NCBI GenBank assembly: GCA_002358855.1
Contig: DEPQ01000068.1
Coordinates: 1 to 22,232 of the forward strand
Source: Bacteroidales bacterium UBA3388
Lineage (GTDB): Bacteria; Bacteroidota; Bacteroidia; Bacteroidales; P3
DNA length: 22,232 nt
Direction of reading: 5' to 3'
Below the pieces are notes generated by a model. The model did no database searches and had not been told where the DNA came from. It worked only from the letters and a program-made list of their open reading frames with translations. This document shows, piece by piece, positions 12,951 through 20,901 of this stretch. Numbering within the stretch: the stretch's first letter is position 1; every line of letters starts with the position of its first letter. The translations under genes and the position numbers were made by a program.

Positions 12951-15209
12951 ATGTTTGAAATAAGACGTAGAGAACAACTTACAAGCAATATCTACCTAAT
13001 GGAGATAAGTGCTTACTGGGTCGCAAGAGCTGCAAAACCTGGACAATTCATAATCATAATAATAGATGATAAAGGTGAAAGAATACCTTTAACTATTTGT
13101 GATTATAATAAAGAAGAAGGAACTATCACAATCGTATTCCAAATAGTTGGAAAATCAACAGAAAAGTTAGCAAAGTTAGGAAAAGGAAATAAATTAAAAG
13201 ATGTAGTAGGACCACTTGGTAAAGAATCTTTGTTGATGTATGTTCCAGAAGAAGAAAGAGCAAATAAGAGAATTTTATTCATAGGAGGAGGAGTAGGAAC
13301 AGCACCAATCTATCCACAAGTTAAATGGGTAAAAGAGCACGGAATGAAAGCCGATGTAATTATCGGTACAAAAACTCATAATACTCTTATTTTAGAGGAT
13401 ATGATGAAAGAAGTGGCAGACAATCTTTATGTTTGCACCGATGATGGCTCATACGGAATGAAAGGATTGGTAACAGATTGTTTGAAATCTCTTGTAGAAA
13501 AAGGAGAAAAATATGACGAGGTTGTTGCTATTGGGCCAATGGTGATGATGAAGTTTGTTTCGCTTTTGACAAAAGAATTAGGCTTAAAGACAACCGTTAG
13601 TTTAAATTCTCTAATGGTTGATGGAACAGGAATGTGTGGAGCATGTAGAGTAACAATTGGTGGAAAAACTAAATTTACTTGTGTTGATGGTCCAGAATTT
13701 GATGCACATCTTGTGGATTTTGATGAAGCAATTCGCCGTCAATCAATGTATAAAACACACGAAATAGCAACCGATTCGGAAGATCATAAATGTAACTTAA
13801 CAGCAGCGGTAAATCACACAATAAAGAAAAGACGTGTTCCTGTTAGAGAACAAGACGCTATTGTGAGAGTAAAGAATTTTGATGAAGTTTGCTACGGATA
13901 CACAATGGAAGAAGCAATGGAAGAGGCAGATCGTTGCTTGCAATGTAAAAATCCAGGTTGTGTAAGTGCATGTCCTGTAAATATTGATATACCTGCTTTC
14001 ATCAAACAAATAAGAGGAGGACATGTGGGACATTTTGCACAAGCCTATAAAATTATTTCTTCGGCTTCATCTTTACCAGCAGTATGTGGTAGAGTTTGTC
14101 CGCAAGAAAGTCAATGCGAAGGAAGTTGTGTATTAGGTAAAAAAGGAGATCCTGTTGCAATTGGTAAACTTGAAAGATTTGTTGCTGATTGGGCAAGAGA
14201 AGTTAAACTTGATTTCACAGAAGTTCCGCCAACAAATGGTAAGAAAGTAGCGATTGTAGGTTCGGGACCAAGCGGTTTGACTTGTGCAGGCGACCTTGCG
14301 AAGATGGGATATGAGGTTACTATATTTGAAGCATTGCATCAAGCCGGTGGAGTATTGGTTTATGGTATTCCTGAGTTCCGTTTGCCTAAGGAAAAAGTCG
14401 TTAAAGAAGAAGTTGAAAACATAAAGAAACTTGGAGTAAAGATTGTAACAGACGTTATCATAGGTAGAAGTATTACAATAGACGAATTGTTTGATAAAGA
14501 AGGATTTTCTGCTGTTTATATTGCATCTGGTGCTGGTCTTCCTAAGTTTATGAATATTCCAGGAAAGAATCTTAACGGAGTTGTTTCGGCTAACGAACTT
14601 TTAACAAGAAGTAACCTTATGAAAGCATACGAACAAGGTTATGACACTCCTGTTTATCCTGGAAAAGTAACAATTGTTGTAGGTGGAGGTAATGTTGCAA
14701 TGGACGCAGCACGTACAGCAAGACGTTTAGGTGCAGAAGTACATGTGGTTTATCGCCGTGGAAAGAACGAAATGCCTGCAAGAGCAGAAGAAGTTCATCA
14801 TGCAAAAGAAGAAGGTATAGAATTTCACTATATGACTAACCCTGTTGAAATCTTAGGAGATGAACACGGTTGGGTAAAATCAGTAAAATGTATCAAGATG
14901 GAACTTGGAGAACCTGACGCAAGTGGAAGAAGAAGTCCTGTTGAATTGCCTGGAAGCGAGCATGAAATACCTGCGGATTGTGTAATCATGGCTTTGGGAA
15001 CTGCTCCAAACAAATTGATAATTGATACAACTGATAATCTTTCTGCAACCGATTGGGGTGGAATCCAAACAGATGAACACGCTGCTACTTCTCGCGAAGG
15101 AATTTTTGCGGGAGGAGATGCCGTAATGGGAGCTGCTACTGTAATTCTTGCAATGGGTGCAGGAAAGAAAGCTGCAAAGAGTATAGATGAATATCTTAGA
15201 AATAAATAA
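12951..15209 (+). CDS. Fused FNR/PyrK-like and GltD-like flavoprotein (Nfn-type architecture)
   Basis: A 752-residue fusion. The N-terminal part (about 1-265) is a PyrK/SudB-like ferredoxin reductase unit: FAD motif ERIPLTICDY (43-52), NAD-binding IGGGVGTAPIYPQ (111-123), and a cluster site with Asp224, Cys229, Cys232 and Cys244. The C-terminal part (about 295-752) is a glutamate synthase small-subunit (GltD) type. It has Cys329, 332, 337 and 341, then Cys379, 383, 389 and 393 with Glu386, an FAD Rossmann motif VAIVGSGPSGLTCAGDLA (433-450) and an NADPH-type motif VVGGGNVAMDAARTARRLG. In NfnAB the two modules are separate subunits that couple NADH, NADPH and ferredoxin. Database entries usually call such fusions dihydroorotate dehydrogenase B NAD subunit/glutamate synthase. 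No pyrD or gltB neighbour is present, so an Nfn-like transhydrogenase role fits better. Two outer-membrane protein genes follow. Confidence 0.9.
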   Translation: MFEIRRREQLTSNIYLMEISAYWVARAAKPGQFIIIIIDDKGERIPLTICDYNKEEGTITIVFQIVGKSTEKLAKLGKGNKLKDVVGPLGKESLLMYVPEEERANKRILFIGGGVGTAPIYPQVKWVKEHGMKADVIIGTKTHNTLILEDMMKEVADNLYVCTDDGSYGMKGLVTDCLKSLVEKGEKYDEVVAIGPMVMMKFVSLLTKELGLKTTVSLNSLMVDGTGMCGACRVTIGGKTKFTCVDGPEFDAHLVDFDEAIRRQSMYKTHEIATDSEDHKCNLTAAVNHTIKKRRVPVREQDAIVRVKNFDEVCYGYTMEEAMEEADRCLQCKNPGCVSACPVNIDIPAFIKQIRGGHVGHFAQAYKIISSASSLPAVCGRVCPQESQCEGSCVLGKKGDPVAIGKLERFVADWAREVKLDFTEVPPTNGKKVAIVGSGPSGLTCAGDLAKMGYEVTIFEALHQAGGVLVYGIPEFRLPKEKVVKEEVENIKKLGVKIVTDVIIGRSITIDELFDKEGFSAVYIASGAGLPKFMNIPGKNLNGVVSANELLTRSNLMKAYEQGYDTPVYPGKVTIVVGGGNVAMDAARTARRLGAEVHVVYRRGKNEMPARAEEVHHAKEEGIEFHYMTNPVEILGDEHGWVKSVKCIKMELGEPDASGRRSPVELPGSEHEIPADCVIMALGTAPNKLIIDTTDNLSATDWGGIQTDEHAATSREGIFAGGDAVMGAATVILAMGAGKKAAKSIDEYLRNK

Positions 15210-15211
15210 TT

Positions 15212-16123
15212 ATGAAAAATAGAGTTTTATTTCTATCAATGGCATTTCTTCTTTTGTGCGTTAGTTTTAGCGATAATCTTTCGGCACAAAGAAGAAATAA
15301 AGCCCCATTGATTAGATTGGGATTAAGAGCAGGGTTTAATATGAGTGACCTTACATCTGCAAAAGGTTTAGATATTTATAATGGTTTGGCTTATTATGAT
15401 GAGCAATTGAACTATATAGGATTTACAGATACTAAACCATTTAAATTTGGCTTTAATGCAGGTTTTGCAGCCCAAGCTCAATTAAGTGATTATTTCTTTT
15501 TGCAAGCTAATCTCCTTTATACAACAAAGGGATACAAACTAAACACGCAAAATGTTGAGATTAGCGCAAGAGCAGATTATCTTCAAATTCCTATTGACTT
15601 TATGTACAAATATGAATTGAATGATGATTGGCGTTTAGTGGGCTCTGCTGGTTTGTTTTTTGGAGTTGGGTTGTATGGATTCACTGATTTTGAAGACCAT
15701 TATGGAGAAAAAGATACTCCAAGATTGCAACATCAATCTCTTAGACAACCATTTAGAAATGAAGAAACAGGTGTTCATAATTTGATATGCTTTGATCCTA
15801 CTGTGCATGGAGCAACCTATTGGAAAGATCGCAATGATACATTTGCAACAGAAGGAACTTGGCAAGTAGATGGAGGTTTTCAAATAGGATTAGGCTTTGA
15901 ATGGAAAAACGTTCAATTCCTTGTACAATATCAATATAGTTTGACTCCATTCTATGATTATGAAAAAGAATTTAGAGGAAGATATGAAGCAAAAAATATA
16001 GAAGATGCTGCAACATCTTTTGAATATTTTGACTTAGAAGTACCATCTTCTCCTCGTCAACAATTGATAACTTTTAGTGTTTCTTATTTCTTTGATAATT
16101 GGAATCACGGAATACGTTGGTAA
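15212..16123 (+). CDS. Outer-membrane beta-barrel protein, PorT-like
   Basis: A 303-residue protein with a signal peptide (cleavage near residue 25, NLSA|QRR). The start of the mature part is IRLGLRAGFNMSDLTSAKGL, the common first strand of the Bacteroidetes outer-membrane barrel group that includes PorT. Later strands include FGFNAGFAAQAQLSDYFFLQANLLYTTKGYKL, YLQIPIDFMYKY, WRLVGSAGLFFGVGLYGF (some contain longer runs in the protein) and the C-terminal LITFSVSYFFDNW. A long polar insert at about 165-220 probably forms an extracellular loop. The start lies 2 nt after the flavoprotein stop, so it belongs to that operon. A true PorT role in type IX secretion is not shown. Confidence 0.82.
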   Translation: MKNRVLFLSMAFLLLCVSFSDNLSAQRRNKAPLIRLGLRAGFNMSDLTSAKGLDIYNGLAYYDEQLNYIGFTDTKPFKFGFNAGFAAQAQLSDYFFLQANLLYTTKGYKLNTQNVEISARADYLQIPIDFMYKYELNDDWRLVGSAGLFFGVGLYGFTDFEDHYGEKDTPRLQHQSLRQPFRNEETGVHNLICFDPTVHGATYWKDRNDTFATEGTWQVDGGFQIGLGFEWKNVQFLVQYQYSLTPFYDYEKEFRGRYEAKNIEDAATSFEYFDLEVPSSPRQQLITFSVSYFFDNWNHGIRW

Positions 16124-16131
16124 ATCTTAGT

Positions 16132-16638
16132 ATGAAAAAATTATCTTTTATAATTGTATTTTTTTCATTTTGTTTAACCACCTATTGTCAGGAGTTAAAT
16201 CCTGACAAGGGTGATTTTAATTTGTCATACTCCGCTATCATTGGACAAAATCTTTTTGCAAATAGAATGGGAGTAGGATATGATAAATGGCTTAACGAAG
16301 ATGTGGGAATAAGATTTGGTATTTCTACAACAGATTTTGCTTTTCGTTGTCCTTATCAAAGTGTTGAAAACAAAGCACCTTATTCTGCAAAAGGAAAACA
16401 ATTAGCCCTTAATGCAAGTGTTGATTATAAGGTGTCAAATAAAATGCTTCTTAGTTTTTCTGCTTATTTTAGCACAATGAATCTTTGGAATCAAAACTTT
16501 ACTACAAAAGCAGTTAATGCTTCTATGCGTTATGTTTTTAAAAATGATTCATTTATAGATATATCTCTAACTGTTGTAGAATCAAACAGCCCTTTCCCAT
16601 ACTATTTTTATGAGCCTACTTCTTTCTGGCTACCATAA
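16132..16638 (+). CDS. Small outer-membrane-type secreted protein
   Basis: A 168-residue protein beginning with a signal peptide (about 1-19, CLTTYC|QE) at the ATG 16132, 8 nt after the previous stop. The mature chain has alternating strands (FNLSYSAIIGQNLFANRMGV, DVGIRFGISTTDFAFRC, QLALNASVDYKV, LLSFSAYFSTMNLW, AVNASMRYVF, FIDISLTVVES) consistent with a small beta-barrel. No named family is recognised. It ends the operon, and its last 23 nt overlap the 3' end of the convergent O-methyltransferase gene. No hairpin terminator is visible at this junction. Confidence 0.72.
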   Translation: MKKLSFIIVFFSFCLTTYCQELNPDKGDFNLSYSAIIGQNLFANRMGVGYDKWLNEDVGIRFGISTTDFAFRCPYQSVENKAPYSAKGKQLALNASVDYKVSNKMLLSFSAYFSTMNLWNQNFTTKAVNASMRYVFKNDSFIDISLTVVESNSPFPYYFYEPTSFWLP

Positions 16639-17272
16639 GACCGTCTCTTATCGGTATAATCAAATTATCTAAGCGGTCATCTTCGGTTACAAGTTTATTA
16701 TAATTCATCAAAGCCCTTGTTTCCTTGTCGCTTTCCTTTACTTCCAAAACTACTTTCCCATACCAAAGAATATTATCCGCAATCATAACACCACCACTAT
16801 TTAATCTCTCAACGCATTTATTGAAATAAGCAGGATAACTCGCTTTGTCGGCATCTATAAATATTAAATCAAAATTTCCTTCTATTGAATCAATAACCTC
16901 CATTGCATTTCCGATATGGAGTTGTATTTTTTCTTCAAGTCCAAACTTTGAAATAGTTTCTCTAATAAAGTATTCCAAACTCTCATCTCTTTCAATAGTG
17001 TGAACAACTCCACCTTCTTCTAATCCTTCGGCAAGACAAAGTGTTGCGTAAGAGGTGAATGTGCCTAATTCAAGAACGTTTTTAGGCTTTACAAGCAAGG
17101 AAATAATTTTTAAAAAAGTACCTTGCCAATTTCCACTAATCATATTTGGTTTTAAAAACTTAATATGGGTTTGTCTATCAATATATCGCAAACGTTCATC
17201 TTCCTTTGAACAAAATTCTTGACAATAATCCTCAATTCTTTTATCAATTAGTGGGTGAATTTGCTTTTCCAT
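16616..17272 (-). CDS. Class I SAM-dependent O-methyltransferase
   Basis: A 218-residue cytoplasmic enzyme of the catechol/caffeoyl-CoA O-methyltransferase family (Methyltransf_3), of typical length. SAM-binding motif I is VLELGTFTSYATLCLAEGL (66-84). The ribose-binding acid is in TIERDE (92-97). LHIGNAMEVI (118-127) and IFIDADKASYP (137-147) carry the adenine and metal/catalytic Asp-Lys signature. ADNILWYGKV (in the C-terminal half) and GLMVARK at the end complete it. It starts 1 nt after the OmpA-family stop and is the last gene of the cca-miaA-ompA chain. The substrate is unknown. Bacterial members act on small catechols or hydroxylated tRNA uridine (TrmR-like). The tRNA-related neighbours make the second possibility worth noting, but it is unproven. 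Confidence 0.9.
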   Translation of the reverse strand: MEKQIHPLIDKRIEDYCQEFCSKEDERLRYIDRQTHIKFLKPNMISGNWQGTFLKIISLLVKPKNVLELGTFTSYATLCLAEGLEEGGVVHTIERDESLEYFIRETISKFGLEEKIQLHIGNAMEVIDSIEGNFDLIFIDADKASYPAYFNKCVERLNSGGVMIADNILWYGKVVLEVKESDKETRALMNYNKLVTEDDRLDNLIIPIRDGLMVARKK

Positions 17273-17273
17273 A

Positions 17274-18446
17274 CTACATCGAAATGATTTTAAATTCTAC
17301 TCTTCTATTCTTTGCTCTTCCTGCATCAGTGGAATTGTCGGCTATCGGTTGATTTGCTCCAAATCCTTTATGAGTTAAGCGTTTTTCATCAATACCTTTT
17401 TCAACTAAATAGTTATAAACCGCTTCGGCTCTTTGCTTTGATAGTTTTAAATTATACTTATCGCTACCTTTACTATCGGTATGTCCCGAAAGTTCTATTG
17501 TCATATTTGGATATTCTTCCAAAATATTGATTAGTTTGTGAAGTTCTACAAAACTTTGAGGCAAAAGTACGCTTTTATCAAAGTCAAAGAAAATATTTTC
17601 AAGCACAATCACTTGACCAACTTCATACTTTGGTTTATCTTTTTGCGTAGTTATTGTAATATTTTCGTGTTTTATTACTTTTTTCTCGCTACAAGTCAAA
17701 CAATAAAGTTCAACATCGTCAATATAATAATAGGCTCCGGGCAAGATTTGTTTCAAATATTTTGGAAAAAGTAAATTGCTTTGTTCGGCAGGGTAGAAAT
17801 TCCCGATTGTAAGAAACTTTTCTCCACCTTCGGCAGTAAATTCTCCTTCTATTTTTTGCCATTTCTCAGTATCTAACAAAGGTTTGTCAAAAGAATTGAC
17901 AACTTGCGGTTTGAATATCTTTGCAATCTTTTGTTTAATTCCGTTTGAGTGTTTTGTTTTTTTATTATTAGTAAAAAGTTCCCTTGTAGTATCCGTTATT
18001 CTCTCGTTTGTGAATAATCCTCCTATGGTTGCAATCGCACCAGTTGAGTATTCGGAAAGACTAACCCAAAAACTAAGTTTGTATTTCTCACCTGCTTGAA
18101 GTTTTTCTTTAAGTTCGGTTTGAATATATTCACGATATGTAGTCTTTGAGGTATAAATTCCAACCATTCCTTCACCCGTTTTTGCATATTGATAGCCTAA
18201 TTTATTCTTTGGCATTTGACATTGCTTTCCTCCACAAGGGTGATAGTAATCCGAAGAGCCACCTGTTGGTTGCCACCAAGCCTCAACCTCCATCATTTGA
18301 CCGTATGGCTCAATTTTTTGAGGACAATAAAGATGGTCTTCAAATGAAGAATTATAAATTAGATTCTTTTTATTTTCGTTTTCTTGCCCTCTAACACTAT
18401 TTGCAAAGCAACAAAGAAGTAATATAGGTATTACAAGTCTAAACAT
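17274..18446 (-). CDS. OmpA-family protein with N-terminal jelly-roll-like domain
   Basis: A 390-residue envelope protein. The signal peptide ends near residue 20 (SVRG|QE). The segment of about 28-250 looks like a galactose-binding/carbohydrate-binding jelly roll (LIYNSSFEDH, YKLSFWVSLSEYS, GAYYYIDDVELY) with several Cys. The C-terminal OmpA peptidoglycan-binding domain (about 280-388) has IFFDFDKSVLLPQS, IELSGHTDSKGSDKYN, LSKQRAEAVYNYL, GFGANQPI and GRAKNRRVEF. It probably ties the outer membrane or a surface partner to peptidoglycan. The ATG at 18446 lies inside the miaA 3' end (16-nt overlap) and is preferred to an in-frame TTG at 18452. The O-methyltransferase gene follows after 1 nt. 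Confidence 0.92.
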   Translation of the reverse strand: MFRLVIPILLLCCFANSVRGQENENKKNLIYNSSFEDHLYCPQKIEPYGQMMEVEAWWQPTGGSSDYYHPCGGKQCQMPKNKLGYQYAKTGEGMVGIYTSKTTYREYIQTELKEKLQAGEKYKLSFWVSLSEYSTGAIATIGGLFTNERITDTTRELFTNNKKTKHSNGIKQKIAKIFKPQVVNSFDKPLLDTEKWQKIEGEFTAEGGEKFLTIGNFYPAEQSNLLFPKYLKQILPGAYYYIDDVELYCLTCSEKKVIKHENITITTQKDKPKYEVGQVIVLENIFFDFDKSVLLPQSFVELHKLINILEEYPNMTIELSGHTDSKGSDKYNLKLSKQRAEAVYNYLVEKGIDEKRLTHKGFGANQPIADNSTDAGRAKNRRVEFKIISM

Positions 18447-19324
18447 TTCCAATCAATTTTATTTTCAGCATTAAGCCAAAGTGTATTCTTATCTTTCCTA
18501 AACCAAGTCATTTGTCGCTTGGCGTATTGTCTTGTGTTGATTTTTATATTCTCCACAGCAGTAGGAAAATCCACCTTTCCATCAAAGTATTCAAATAATT
18601 CCTTATAGCCAACTGTTTGTAAGGCTTGCAAATCTCTAAAAGGGTAAACGCTTCTTGCCTCATTTTCTAAACCCTCTTCAAGCATTAAATCAACCCTTTG
18701 GTAAATTCTCTCTAAAAGATTTTCTCTACTTCTTTCCAATCCAAGTTTTATAATCTCAAAATTGCGTCTTTTCTTTTCCCCCAAGCGAAAAGAAGTAAAG
18801 GTTTTACCCGTTTGACGACATATCTCTAAGGCTCTAATCAGTCTTATATGGTTTTGCTTATCAACAATTTGCCAATACTCAGGGTCTTTTCGCATAAGCT
18901 CTTCTTGAAGTGGTGCAATACCTTGTGTGGAGAACAATTCGTTCAATTCTTCTCTAATCTCAGGTTTTACATCGGGCATATTATCAACCCCATAGCAAAG
19001 AGCATTTACATAAAGTCCACTTCCACCTGTAAGAACCGCATAATCATTGTTTTGAAATATTCTTTCCACTTCTTTAAGTGCGTCTTGCTCAAAATCTGCT
19101 ACATTATATTTTTGATGAATTGAGATATGGCCGATAAGATTGTGCTTTGCCATAGATAGTTCCAAAGCAGTAGGAGTGGCAACCCCTATATTCAATTCCT
19201 TATAGAACTGACGAGAATCAGCAGAGACTATTTCAGTATTTAGAAAATTAGCCAATTCAATGCTATAAGAGGTTTTGCCAACAGCAGTAGGACCAATTAA
19301 AACAATTAACTTTTTATTGCTCAT
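18431..19324 (-). CDS. miaA: tRNA dimethylallyltransferase
   Basis: A 297-residue enzyme that transfers a dimethylallyl group from DMAPP to N6 of A37 in tRNAs reading UNN codons. The P-loop GPTAVGKTSYS is at 11-21 and EIVSADSRQFYKELNIGVAT at about 31-50 (the DSRQ signature). LTGGSGLYVNALCYG is the prenyl/tRNA-binding segment. The C-terminal part has VGYKELFEYFDG and the typical TRQYAKRQMTWFR. The length is normal for the family. The ATG overlaps the cca stop as ATGA, and the 3' end overlaps the OmpA-family gene. Two tRNA-maturation enzymes are thus coupled on one transcript. Confidence 0.97.
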   Translation of the reverse strand: MSNKKLIVLIGPTAVGKTSYSIELANFLNTEIVSADSRQFYKELNIGVATPTALELSMAKHNLIGHISIHQKYNVADFEQDALKEVERIFQNNDYAVLTGGSGLYVNALCYGVDNMPDVKPEIREELNELFSTQGIAPLQEELMRKDPEYWQIVDKQNHIRLIRALEICRQTGKTFTSFRLGEKKRRNFEIIKLGLERSRENLLERIYQRVDLMLEEGLENEARSVYPFRDLQALQTVGYKELFEYFDGKVDFPTAVENIKINTRQYAKRQMTWFRKDKNTLWLNAENKIDWKCLDL

Positions 19325-20751
19325 TTCGTTTTTAAACCTAATTTTTCTGCTTCGGAGTAAAGCAACTCTAATGCAGCCTCTTTATCATTTGGAATCACAC
19401 CATCTAATATTGCATCTTTGATAATTGTTTTCAAAATACCAATTTCCCTACAAGGAGCAATGTTATAAATCTCCATTATATCCTCTCCATTCACAGGAGG
19501 TTGGAAATTACGAACCTTATCTTTTTCTTCAATCTCAATAAGTTTTTGTTTAACAATCTCAAAGTTTTGCATATATTGCTTAACCTTGTTAATGTTTTTA
19601 GAAGTTACATCAGCCTGACACAAAAGCATTAAATCATCAATATCTTCTCCTGCATCAAAAAGCAAACGTCTTACAGCAGAGTCAGTAACTATGCTTTCGG
19701 CCAAAATAATTGGTCGAAGATGTAAAGAAACTAACTTTTCAACATATTTCATCTTTTCATTCAAAGGAAGTTTTAGTTTTCTAAAAATATTTTTCACCAT
19801 TCTACTTCCTTTGATTTCGTGTCCGTGGAACGAAAAACCTGTCTTTTCATCAAATCGTTTGCAATAAGGCTTTCCAATATCGTGCAAAAGAGCAGTCCAA
19901 CGCAAGAAAAGATTATCGGTTTTTGGAGCAATATTTTCCAAAACCTCCAAAGTATGCTTGAAATTATCTTTGTGTGAACGCTCACCAACCGATTCCGTAC
20001 CTTTAAGTTTTGTAAGTTCGGGAATAATCCTTTCTAACAATCCCGCTTTGTCCATAAGCCTAAAAGCCATTGAAGGATGAGAGGACATAATCATTTTATT
20101 TATCTCCTCAATATTCCTTTCCATCGACACAATCTCTATTCTATAAGCATTTCTCTTTATTGCATCAAAAGTATCGGGGTGAATAGAAAAATCCAAACGG
20201 CTTGCAAACCTAATAGCCCTAAGCATTCTCAAAGGATCGTCCGAAAAAGTAATATCAGGATCAAGAGGCGTCTGAATAATTTGATTCTTTATATCCCTTA
20301 TACCATTAAAAGGATCAAGCAAAGCACCATAATTCTTTTCGTTTAGGCAGATTGCCATAGCGTTAATCGTAAAATCCCTTCTATTTTGGTCATCTTCAAG
20401 CGTTCCGTCCTCAACAACAGGCTTGCGAGAGTCTCTATTATAACTTTCTTTCCTTGCTCCAACAAACTCTATCTGCCAAATCTCCTCCCCATCCTTATAA
20501 TTAAGCATAGCAGTGCCGAAATTCTTAAACACACTCACCTTAGAGGTTTTGCTACCCAACATTTCGTGTAACTTATTAGCTAACTTAATTCCGCTACCGA
20601 TAGTTACAACATCAATATCCTTACAAGGACGATTCATTATAGCATCTCTGACATAACCACCTACAACATAAGTCTCTAATTCCAAAGAATCCGCCGCTTG
20701 TTGCAAGAGTTTAAAGACAGGAAACCTTAGTTTTTCTTCTAAATTCAACAT
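19321..20751 (-). CDS. cca: CCA-adding tRNA nucleotidyltransferase with HD domain
   Basis: A 476-residue class II nucleotidyltransferase that adds or repairs the 3' CCA of tRNA. The catalytic head has YVVGGYVRDAIMN (about 28-40) and the metal-binding DIDVV (45-49). NRRDFTINAMAI and DDPLRMLRAIRFASRLDF follow as neck motifs. An HD phosphohydrolase domain (WTALLHDIGKP, then HGHEIKGSRM) fills the C-terminal half, as usual in Bacteroidetes enzymes. The ATG at 20751 gives the family start MLNLEEKLRFPVF. A longer in-frame version to 20805 would run through the promoter. It heads the minus-strand operon with miaA, the OmpA-family gene and the methyltransferase gene. Poly(A) polymerase activity is an alternative but less likely, since no other CCA enzyme is seen. 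Confidence 0.95.
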   Translation of the reverse strand: MLNLEEKLRFPVFKLLQQAADSLELETYVVGGYVRDAIMNRPCKDIDVVTIGSGIKLANKLHEMLGSKTSKVSVFKNFGTAMLNYKDGEEIWQIEFVGARKESYNRDSRKPVVEDGTLEDDQNRRDFTINAMAICLNEKNYGALLDPFNGIRDIKNQIIQTPLDPDITFSDDPLRMLRAIRFASRLDFSIHPDTFDAIKRNAYRIEIVSMERNIEEINKMIMSSHPSMAFRLMDKAGLLERIIPELTKLKGTESVGERSHKDNFKHTLEVLENIAPKTDNLFLRWTALLHDIGKPYCKRFDEKTGFSFHGHEIKGSRMVKNIFRKLKLPLNEKMKYVEKLVSLHLRPIILAESIVTDSAVRRLLFDAGEDIDDLMLLCQADVTSKNINKVKQYMQNFEIVKQKLIEIEEKDKVRNFQPPVNGEDIMEIYNIAPCREIGILKTIIKDAILDGVIPNDKEAALELLYSEAEKLGLKTK

Positions 20752-20757
20752 ATTCTG

Positions 20758-20792
20758 CAAAAATACGCAAAAACTTGAATTTATAAGCAAAA
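20758..20792 (-). promoter_or_regulatory. Promoter of the cca operon
   Basis: On the minus strand, TTTTG (20792-20788) as -33, a 22-bp spacer, then TATTTTTG (20765-20758) as -7. The -7 box ends only 6 nt before the ATG at 20751, so the transcript should have almost no leader. Confidence 0.55.
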
Positions 20793-20835
20793 TAATAAAA
20801 AACAATTCTTTTATAAAAATTTTTGTAAGAAATAC

Positions 20836-20865
20836 TTGTAAAGTAAAAAACGTTTATTATATTTG
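20836..20865 (+). promoter_or_regulatory. Promoter of rocD
   Basis: TTG (20836-20838) as -33, an exact 19-bp spacer, then TATATTTG (20858-20865) as -7. This is the best promoter match in the window. The leader to the ATG at 20902 is about 30 nt. It is divergent from the cca promoter in a 150-bp gap that holds nothing else I can identify. Confidence 0.8.
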
Positions 20866-20901
20866 CAAAACAATAGAATAATAATTTTAAACCTTAAAGT
20901 T

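Noticed and set aside
12951..15209. Annotation as a dihydroorotate dehydrogenase electron-transfer subunit or a glutamate synthase subunit
   Set aside because: Neither catalytic partner gene (pyrD or gltB) is nearby. The fusion and cluster residues fit an Nfn-type enzyme better, although a distant partner cannot be excluded.
20752..20805. An earlier start for cca (MFFIILLINS...)
   Set aside because: The extra 18 hydrophobic residues are translated from the promoter region. The family N-terminus fits the ATG at 20751.
20863..20901. An earlier TTG start for rocD
   Set aside because: That TTG is the end of the TATATTTG promoter box, so it cannot be in the message. The conserved aminotransferase N-terminus begins at 20902.
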